A stretch of 36,984 nt of DNA from Streptomyces mexicanus (lineage in GTDB: Bacteria > Actinomycetota > Actinomycetes > Streptomycetales > Streptomycetaceae). The notes beneath the pieces are model-generated. The model saw nothing but the letters and a program-made list of their open reading frames with translations. It had not been told where the DNA came from and did no database searches. The stretch lies in NCBI RefSeq assembly GCF_902506575.1, contig NZ_LR732544.1, forward strand, positions 3,112,235 through 3,149,218, in the 5' to 3' direction. Position 1 is the stretch's first letter; each line of letters starts with the position of its first letter. The position numbers were made by a program, and so were the translations under genes. Below are positions 32,074 to 36,984 of this stretch, in pieces.

Positions 32074-32496
32074 TCAGTAGGCCTCGACCACCTTGACCTC
32101 CTCCTCGGTGACCTCGCCCTCCACGATCCGGAACGAGCGGAACTGGAACTCGCCGGCGCCGTCGGCATCGGCGGTGGAGACGAGCACGTAGTGGGCGCCG
32201 GGCTCGTTGGCGTAGGAGATGTCGGTGCGGGAGGGGTAGGCCTCGGTGGCGGTGTGGGAGTGGTAGATGACCACGGGCTCCTCGTCGCGGTCGTCCATCT
32301 CGCGGTAGAGCTTGAGCAGGTCCTGCGAGTCGAACTCGTAGAAGGTGGGCGAGCGGGCCGCGTTCAGCATGGGGATGAACCGCTCGGGCCGGCCGGAGCC
32401 CACGGGACCGGCGATCACGCCGCACGCCTCGTCGGGGTGGTCCTCGCGGGCGTGGGCCACGATCTGGTCGTAGAGCGACTGGGTGATGGTCAGCAT
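32074..32496 (-). CDS. mec: Mec+ / M67-family JAMM metallopeptidase
   Basis: A 140-residue Zn-dependent JAB1/MPN+ peptidase. The catalytic motif HSHTATEAYPSRTD gives H-x-H-x7-S-x2-D, and an upstream Glu is in the ITQSLYDQIVAHAREDHPDEACG region. The homologue in M. tuberculosis releases cysteine from CysO-Cys. It may also trim the Met-Ala cap of CysO, as suggested by the neighbour. TATCCT (32509-32504) ends 7 nt before the ATG and there is no ribosome site, so its mRNA is probably leaderless. It lies upstream of the leader peptide and cysO on the same strand. Confidence 0.93.
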   Translation of the reverse strand: MLTITQSLYDQIVAHAREDHPDEACGVIAGPVGSGRPERFIPMLNAARSPTFYEFDSQDLLKLYREMDDRDEEPVVIYHSHTATEAYPSRTDISYANEPGAHYVLVSTADADGAGEFQFRSFRIVEGEVTEEEVKVVEAY

Positions 32497-32516
32497 GGGG
32501 CACAGGATAAGCAGAA

Positions 32517-32553
32517 GGGCCGTTCCGTACCGGTGTGTGGTACGGAACGGCCC
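32517..32553. terminator. 15-bp hairpin just upstream of mec
   Basis: GGGCCGTTCCGTACC pairs perfectly with GGTACGGAACGGCCC around a 7-nt loop. It ends transcription from the permease before mec. The mec -10 box starts 8 nt beyond it. Confidence 0.8.
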
Positions 32554-32576
32554 GTATGCCGGACGTCCTGAGCGGC

Positions 32577-32611
32577 AGCGGGAGCGGGCTCCACGAGTGC
32601 CCGCTCCCGCT
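32577..32611. terminator. Hairpin after the amino-acid permease
   Basis: AGCGGGAGCGGGC pairs perfectly with GCCCGCTCCCGCT (13 bp) around a 9-nt loop, 24 nt beyond the permease stop. With the next hairpin it forms a double terminator. Confidence 0.75.
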
Positions 32612-32634
32612 GGACGTCCTTGGGGGGTGGCCGG

Positions 32635-34056
32635 TCAGCGCTTGTGGAAGGCGGCCGCCTCCGGGTTGCGGCGCCGCAGCACCGCGTAGCCGACGCCGAG
32701 GACGGCGGCCCAGACGGGCGCGCAGTACAGCGAGATCCGGGCGTCCTTGTCGACGCCCATCAGCACGATCACCAGGGCGATGAAGGCGAGCGCGAACCAG
32801 CTGGCGAACGGGGCGAACGGGGCGCGGAACTCCGAACGGGGCAGCTCGCCGCGGTCGGACTTGGCGCGGTAGCGGATCTGGCTGATGAGGATCACGATCC
32901 AGGCCCACATGCCGGAGATGGTGGCGAAGGACACCACGTAGTCGAACGCCTTGCCGGGCCACTGGTAGTTGATCCACACGCCGACCAGCATCAGCGCGGC
33001 GGAGAACGTGGTGCCGACCAGCGGGGTGCCGCTGGGCGTCAGCTTGGTGAAGAACTTCGGACCCTGGCTGTTGAGCGCCAGGTCGCGCAGCATGCGGCCG
33101 GTGGAGTACATGCCGGAGTTGCAGGAGGACAGGGCCGCGGTGAGGACGACGAAGTTGACGATGCCCGCGCCGGCGGCCAGGCCCATCTTCTGGAAGGCGG
33201 CGACGAAGGGGCTGACGCCCGGCTGGAACGCCGTCCACGGCACCACCGACAGGATCATGATCAGCGCGCCGACGTAGAAGACGGCGATGCGCCACGGCAC
33301 GGTGTTGATCGCCCGGGGCAGCACGGTCTTGGGGTCCTTGGACTCGCCGGCGGTGACGCCGACCAGCTCGACGGCGAGGAAGGCGAACATCACCATCTGC
33401 AGGGTCATCAGCGAGTTGCCGACGCCGTGCGGGAAGAAACCGCCGTCGTTCCACAGGTGCGCCAGGGAGGCGGTGTCGCCGGCGTCCGAGAAGCCGATCG
33501 TCAGGATGCCGGCGCAGATCAGGATCATGCCGATGATCGCGGTGACCTTGACCATCGAGAACCAGAACTCCAGCTCACCGAAGAGCTTCACGGAGATCAG
33601 GTTGGCGCCGTAGAGGACGATGGTGAACACCAGGGCCGACAGCCACTGCGGTATGTCCCACCAGTACGTCATGTACGCGGCGGCGGCGGTGACCTCGGTG
33701 ATGCCGGTGACCACCCAGAACAGCCAGTAGGTCCATCCGGTCACGAAGCCCGCGAAGGGGCCGATGAACTCGCGCGCGTATTCCGCGAAGGAGCCGGAGA
33801 CCGGGCGGTACATCAGCAGTTCGCCGAGCGCCCGCATGATCAGGAAGATGACGAAGCCGGCGACGGCGTACGCCAGGATGAGGCTGGGGCCGGCCTTGGA
33901 GATGCCCTTGCCCGCGCCGAGGAAGAGGCCGGTGCCGATGGCACCGCCGATGGCGATCATCTGGATCTGCCGGGCGCCGAGCCCGCGCTTGTACCCCTCG
34001 CCGCCCTGCACGGCCTCATTGCCGTCGCTGTGGTGTTCGACCTGCACTGAGGTCAT
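32635..34056 (-). CDS. Amino-acid permease (AAT family, APC superfamily)
   Basis: A 473-residue, 12-segment transporter. A hydrophilic head of about 30 residues precedes the unwound helix 1 motif GGAIGTGLFLGAG, followed by GPSLILAYAVAGFVIFLIM, RPVSGSFAEYAREFIGP and FAFLAVELVGVTAGESKDP. These are hallmarks of the CycA/AroP/GabP group, which import amino acids with protons. The substrate cannot be assigned. ATG 34056 is preferred over ATG 34077, which would leave no ribosome site; AAAGG precedes 34056 at about 10 nt. A palindrome lies about 200 nt upstream. Confidence 0.9.
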   Translation of the reverse strand: MTSVQVEHHSDGNEAVQGGEGYKRGLGARQIQMIAIGGAIGTGLFLGAGKGISKAGPSLILAYAVAGFVIFLIMRALGELLMYRPVSGSFAEYAREFIGPFAGFVTGWTYWLFWVVTGITEVTAAAAYMTYWWDIPQWLSALVFTIVLYGANLISVKLFGELEFWFSMVKVTAIIGMILICAGILTIGFSDAGDTASLAHLWNDGGFFPHGVGNSLMTLQMVMFAFLAVELVGVTAGESKDPKTVLPRAINTVPWRIAVFYVGALIMILSVVPWTAFQPGVSPFVAAFQKMGLAAGAGIVNFVVLTAALSSCNSGMYSTGRMLRDLALNSQGPKFFTKLTPSGTPLVGTTFSAALMLVGVWINYQWPGKAFDYVVSFATISGMWAWIVILISQIRYRAKSDRGELPRSEFRAPFAPFASWFALAFIALVIVLMGVDKDARISLYCAPVWAAVLGVGYAVLRRRNPEAAAFHKR

Positions 34057-34401
34057 GGATGGTGCGCCTTTCTCCATGCCGATCCGGACCTTTGACGTCG
34101 GCCGCGGATCGGGTCTCGATCCCCCCGGATGATGGAGCTGGTGCCTGCCGACGGTCGTCGGCCTGGTGGCGCACCCGGCGCAACATGGGTGGTGTTCGCC
34201 GGGCGGTCGTGAAGATTTATCACGGGCGCAACAAAGATCACACCCGTGGTCTGTGATGCATCACACAGGCATAACCGGACAAAGGCCACTGGACTGTGGC
34301 ATACGGGGGCGGCTTGGTAATGGGATCGTTATCCGGATTTGAGCGTCCTCTGAGCGAACACCACTGTGGCGGAACCGGCGAATGCGGCCGAAACGGGACA
34401 C
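34057..34401. other. Regulatory gap between permease and DUF2017
   Basis: 345 bp without a gene. It contains the palindrome TGTGATGCATCACA and more ATCAC-type half-sites, several low-GC stretches and candidate -10 boxes for the permease, such as GATAAA on the minus strand. No terminator for DUF2017 was recognised. Confidence 0.6.
34252..34265. promoter_or_regulatory. Perfect palindrome TGTGATGCATCACA upstream of the permease
   Basis: A 14-bp perfect palindrome with flanking half-sites GATCACAC (34236-34243) and TTATCACG (34217-34224). It resembles operators of GntR- or CRP-like dimers, but the 4-bp gap between TGTGA and TCACA is short for CRP. The regulator is unknown. Confidence 0.5.
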
Positions 34402-35013
34402 TCAGGGCATGAGGGTGGCGACCAGGGACTCCTGCAGCCCGCCCAGCCACAGGTACGCCATCACCATCGGCTTGCGCGGATCCTCGTCCGGCAGGCGGTA
34501 CAGGTCGTCGGCCTCGTCCTCGTCGGTGATCTCCAGCCGGGCGCCGATGGCCAGGCGCAGGTCGTTCAGCGCGCCCAGCCCGCGCCGGGACCGCTCCGGC
34601 GACAGCTTCAGCCCGGCCCCGCCCCCCCCCGCCGCGGCGGACGACAGCTCGTTCAGCGAGTGGACCACCGCCAGGGCGTTCTCCCGCTTGCCGGCGCGCA
34701 GGTCGTTCTCGGTGTAGCGGCGGAACTCGGCGGAGCGGGCGCGCTGCTCGGCGGCCTCCTGGGCGTCGGCCGGCCGCGCCTCGGGATCGCCGTAGGCGTC
34801 CGGGAAGAGCCGTTGCAGGACCGGGTCGGCGGGTGGCTCGCTGGGGCCCTCGGCGAACAGCTCGGCCAGCGGGTCGGCGCCCGCCTCCTCGGCGGGGCCG
34901 GGGCCGATCAGCTCCAGCAGCTGCACCGCCAGCGAGCGGATGATGGAGATCTCGACGTCGTCGAGGGCGACGGCCGCGCCGCCGCCGGGGAGCGGTTCGA
35001 AGTGTCCAGGCAT
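34402..35013 (-). CDS. DUF2017 domain-containing protein
   Basis: A 203-residue cytosolic protein of the DUF2017 family. ALDDVEISIIRSLAVQLLEL is at the N terminus, an acidic DPLAELFAEG region follows, and LRLAIGARLEITDEDEADDL is in the C-terminal half with the conserved MAYLWLGGLQESLV end. A Gly run encoded by nine G (34622-34630) lies in the middle. It follows clpS on the same strand across 78 nt, a conserved actinobacterial pair; no function is established. The ATG has no clear ribosome site. Confidence 0.88.
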   Translation of the reverse strand: MPGHFEPLPGGGAAVALDDVEISIIRSLAVQLLELIGPGPAEEAGADPLAELFAEGPSEPPADPVLQRLFPDAYGDPEARPADAQEAAEQRARSAEFRRYTENDLRAGKRENALAVVHSLNELSSAAAGGGGAGLKLSPERSRRGLGALNDLRLAIGARLEITDEDEADDLYRLPDEDPRKPMVMAYLWLGGLQESLVATLMP

Positions 35014-35091
35014 GAAGAGGATTCGCTGCTTCCGGTCCGTCCGGGAGGGTGGGCTGCTGGTGGGGGTGCGGTGGGGCGCGCGGGGCTCGCC

Positions 35092-35409
35092 CTACCTGCG
35101 GTCCTGCTGAAGGGTGGCCCACAGACCGTAGCCGTGCATGGCCTGCACGTCCCGCTCCATCTCCTCGCGGGTGCCGCTGGAGACGACCGCCCGGCCCTTG
35201 TGGTGGACGTCGAGCATGAGCTTGGTGGCCTTGTCCTTGGAGTAGCCGAAGTACGTCTGGAAGACATACGTGACATAGCTCATGAGGTTGACCGGGTCGT
35301 TGTGCACGATCGTCACCCAGGGGACGTCCGGCTCGGGTACGGCGTGGACCTCTTCCGCCGACTCGGTCTTCTCGATCTCGATGGGTGCGGCTGCCGTCAC
35401 ATGGCCCAT
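35092..35409 (-). CDS. clpS: ATP-dependent Clp protease adaptor ClpS
   Basis: 105 residues: a 25-residue flexible acidic head, then the ClpS core [20 protein letters not shown] with the N-degron-binding Asn-Asp, the hydrophobic Met and [14 protein letters not shown]. It delivers N-degron substrates to ClpC or ClpA-type unfoldases. ATG 35409 is used. It is divergent from pncB and begins the clpS-DUF2017 unit. Confidence 0.94.
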   Translation of the reverse strand: MGHVTAAAPIEIEKTESAEEVHAVPEPDVPWVTIVHNDPVNLMSYVTYVFQTYFGYSKDKATKLMLDVHHKGRAVVSSGTREEMERDVQAMHGYGLWATLQQDRR

Positions 35410-35570
35410 GCTGCCACCACAGGGGGGTAGGAGCACAAACGGGCAGGGCCGGTGGCCGGGTGAAGCGGCGGGAGGCACCCGCCGGGGAGGCGGGCGGACG
35501 GCCGCCGAGGACGAGCGCGGTGAACCGGAGAGGACCGGGGAGAAGCGCGGAGAGCCGGGGACACCGGCAA

Positions 35571-35599
35571 TCGTCACACTGACGAAATGGGGGTACCAT
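35571..35599 (+). promoter_or_regulatory. pncB promoter, leaderless type
   Basis: TCGTCA (35571-35576) and TACCAT (35594-35599) are 17 nt apart. The -10 box ends 8 nt before the ATG at 35608, so transcription should start at or next to the start codon. No ribosome site is present. Confidence 0.6.
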
Positions 35600-35607
35600 C
35601 CGACATC

Positions 35608-36954
35608 ATGAACACAGCGGACCTTGGGCTGCCGGTGGACGTTCCCTCGACGGCGCTCTTCACCGACCACTACGAGCTGACGATGCTGCAGGCCGCCCTG
35701 AAGGCCGGCACGGCCGAGCGGCGTTGCGTCTTCGAGGTCTTCACCCGGCGGCTGCCGAACGGGCGCCGCTACGGCGTCGTGGCCGGCACCGGGCGGGTGC
35801 TGGACGCGGTGGAGAACTTCCGCTTCGACGCGGGCGTCCTCGGCTTCCTGCGCGAGCGCGCGGTCGTGGACGAGCCGACCCTGCAGTGGCTCGCCGACTA
35901 CCGCTTCAGCGGGGACATCTGGGGCTACCCCGAGGGCGAGGTGTACTTCCCGGGCTCGCCGATCATGCGGGTGGAGGGGTCCTTCGGCGAGTGCGTGCTG
36001 CTGGAGACCGTGATCCTGTCCATCCTCAACCACGACTCCGCCATCGCGGCCGCCGCCTCCCGGATGTCCTCGGCCGCCGGGGACCGCCCGCTGATCGAGA
36101 TGGGCGCCCGCCGCACCCACGAGCTGGCCGCGGTCGCCGCCTCGCGCGCCGCCTACGTCGGCGGCTTCGCCACCACCTCCGACCTGGCCGCCGGCTTCCG
36201 CTACAACATCCCCACCGTCGGCACCTCCGCCCACGCCTTCACCCTGCTGCACGACCGCGAGCGCGACGCCTTCCAGGCCCAGGTGGACACCCTCGGCCGG
36301 GACACGACCCTGCTGGTGGACACCTACGACGTCACGGAGGCGGTCCGCACCGCCGTGGAGGTCGCCGGGCCGGAGCTGGGCGCGGTGCGCATCGACTCCG
36401 GCGACCTGCTGCTGGTGGCCCACCGGGTGCGTCAGCAGCTGGACGAGCTGGGCGCCACGAACACCAAGATCGTGGTGACCTCGGACCTGGACGAGTACGC
36501 CATCGCCTCGCTCGCGGCGGCCCCCGTGGACGCCTACGGGGTCGGCACCCAGCTGGTGACCGGCTCCGGTCACCCGACCTCCTCCATGGTCTACAAGCTG
36601 GTCGCCCGCGCCGAGTCCGCCGATCCGAAGGCCCCGCTGAAGCCGGTGGCGAAGAAGTCCAGCGGCGGCAAGACCTCCATCGGCGGCCGCAAGTGGGCGG
36701 CGCGCCGGCTGGACGCGGACGGGATCGCCGAGGCCGAGGTCGTGGGCACCGGGGAGGTGCCCGCCGAGCTGCTCGACCGGCAGCTGCTGGTGCAGCTGGT
36801 CAAGGGCGGTGAGGTCATCGGCCGCGAGCCGCTGGACGTGGCCCGCTCCCGGCACCAGGCCGCCCGCGCCAACCTGCCGCTGTCGGCCACCCAGCTCTCC
36901 CGAGGGGAACCCGTCATTCCGACCGAGTACGTGCAGGGCCGCTCGGGTAACTAG
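35608..36954 (+). CDS. pncB: Nicotinate phosphoribosyltransferase
   Basis: A 448-residue enzyme of the NAD salvage pathway that makes nicotinate mononucleotide from nicotinate and PRPP with ATP hydrolysis. Family features are [20 protein letters not shown] at the start, [29 protein letters not shown] (with the phosphorylated-histidine region), [10 protein letters not shown], and [21 protein letters not shown] 35608 is chosen over ATG 35587 because the -10 box would lie within the longer form. It is divergent from clpS. Confidence 0.95.
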   Translation: MNTADLGLPVDVPSTALFTDHYELTMLQAALKAGTAERRCVFEVFTRRLPNGRRYGVVAGTGRVLDAVENFRFDAGVLGFLRERAVVDEPTLQWLADYRFSGDIWGYPEGEVYFPGSPIMRVEGSFGECVLLETVILSILNHDSAIAAAASRMSSAAGDRPLIEMGARRTHELAAVAASRAAYVGGFATTSDLAAGFRYNIPTVGTSAHAFTLLHDRERDAFQAQVDTLGRDTTLLVDTYDVTEAVRTAVEVAGPELGAVRIDSGDLLLVAHRVRQQLDELGATNTKIVVTSDLDEYAIASLAAAPVDAYGVGTQLVTGSGHPTSSMVYKLVARAESADPKAPLKPVAKKSSGGKTSIGGRKWAARRLDADGIAEAEVVGTGEVPAELLDRQLLVQLVKGGEVIGREPLDVARSRHQAARANLPLSATQLSRGEPVIPTEYVQGRSGN

Positions 36955-36984
36955 GGGATGTCCCGCCGCCCGCCACCCCCGACC

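Noticed and set aside
34252..34265. A canonical CRP site
   Set aside because: The gap between TGTGA and TCACA is 4 bp, not 6, so a standard CRP call is not supported.

Overview
This is a contiguous piece of a high-GC actinobacterial chromosome, almost certainly Streptomyces. Codon third positions are nearly all G or C, several genes start with GTG, and gene content and order match the nagF-nagE1-nagE2 / rph-rdgB / cysM-cysO-mec / clpS-pncB block of Streptomyces core chromosomes. No transposase, phage, plasmid, CRISPR or biosynthetic cluster gene was recognised. Most genes are housekeeping or conserved-unknown; the unusual features lie mainly in regulatory DNA, repeats and two places where reading frames break or run on.

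Layout. 92-2743: a Gfo/Idh/MocA oxidoreductase coupled to a UPF0303/heme-degrading-domain protein, then an F420-type LLM oxidoreductase. 2886-5720: a fumarylacetoacetate-hydrolase-family enzyme, a short YidC paralogue, the small membrane protein DUF6412 and an HxlR regulator, all leftward; the regulator is divergent from an MFS exporter (5847-7460). 6856-9162: a DUF2267 protein, an Hsp20 chaperone under a heat-shock-type promoter with an HspR/HAIR-like operator, and an AhpD-like protein. 9501-13986: a small membrane protein, a second MFS transporter, a DUF445 membrane protein and a DUF1707 protein. 14189-17129: a three-gene ABC-2 exporter (one ATPase, two permeases). 17332-21014: a bifunctional class A penicillin-binding protein whose long disordered N-terminal region lies in another frame, across a 19-C run. 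21063-22361: a SugE/Gdx-type SMR exporter preceded by what looks like a guanidine-III riboswitch, a GroES-like protein and a DUF3618 protein.

22491-25121: thiol peroxidase Bcp, tRNA-Leu(UAG), rdgB, a lipoprotein and rph. 25213-28309: the N-acetylglucosamine PTS genes nagF, nagE1 and nagE2 with DasR-type (dre) operators. 28383-30334: an MBL-fold hydrolase, a membrane-anchored PemK/MazF-like protein and a lipoprotein. 30543-32496: the CysO-dependent cysteine pathway (mec+, a cysteine-type leader peptide, cysO, cysM). 32635-36954: an amino-acid permease, DUF2017, ClpS and nicotinate phosphoribosyltransferase.

How the parts work together: GlcNAc uptake is one DasR-controlled module. The sulfur-carrier CysO, the synthase CysM and the JAMM peptidase Mec+ form a complete cysteine route, with a leader peptide suited to sensing cysteine supply. 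SugE with its riboswitch is a self-contained guanidine detoxification unit. ClpS feeds N-degron substrates to ClpCP. At least six genes appear to be transcribed without a leader, with a -10 hexamer ending 6-8 nt before the ATG.
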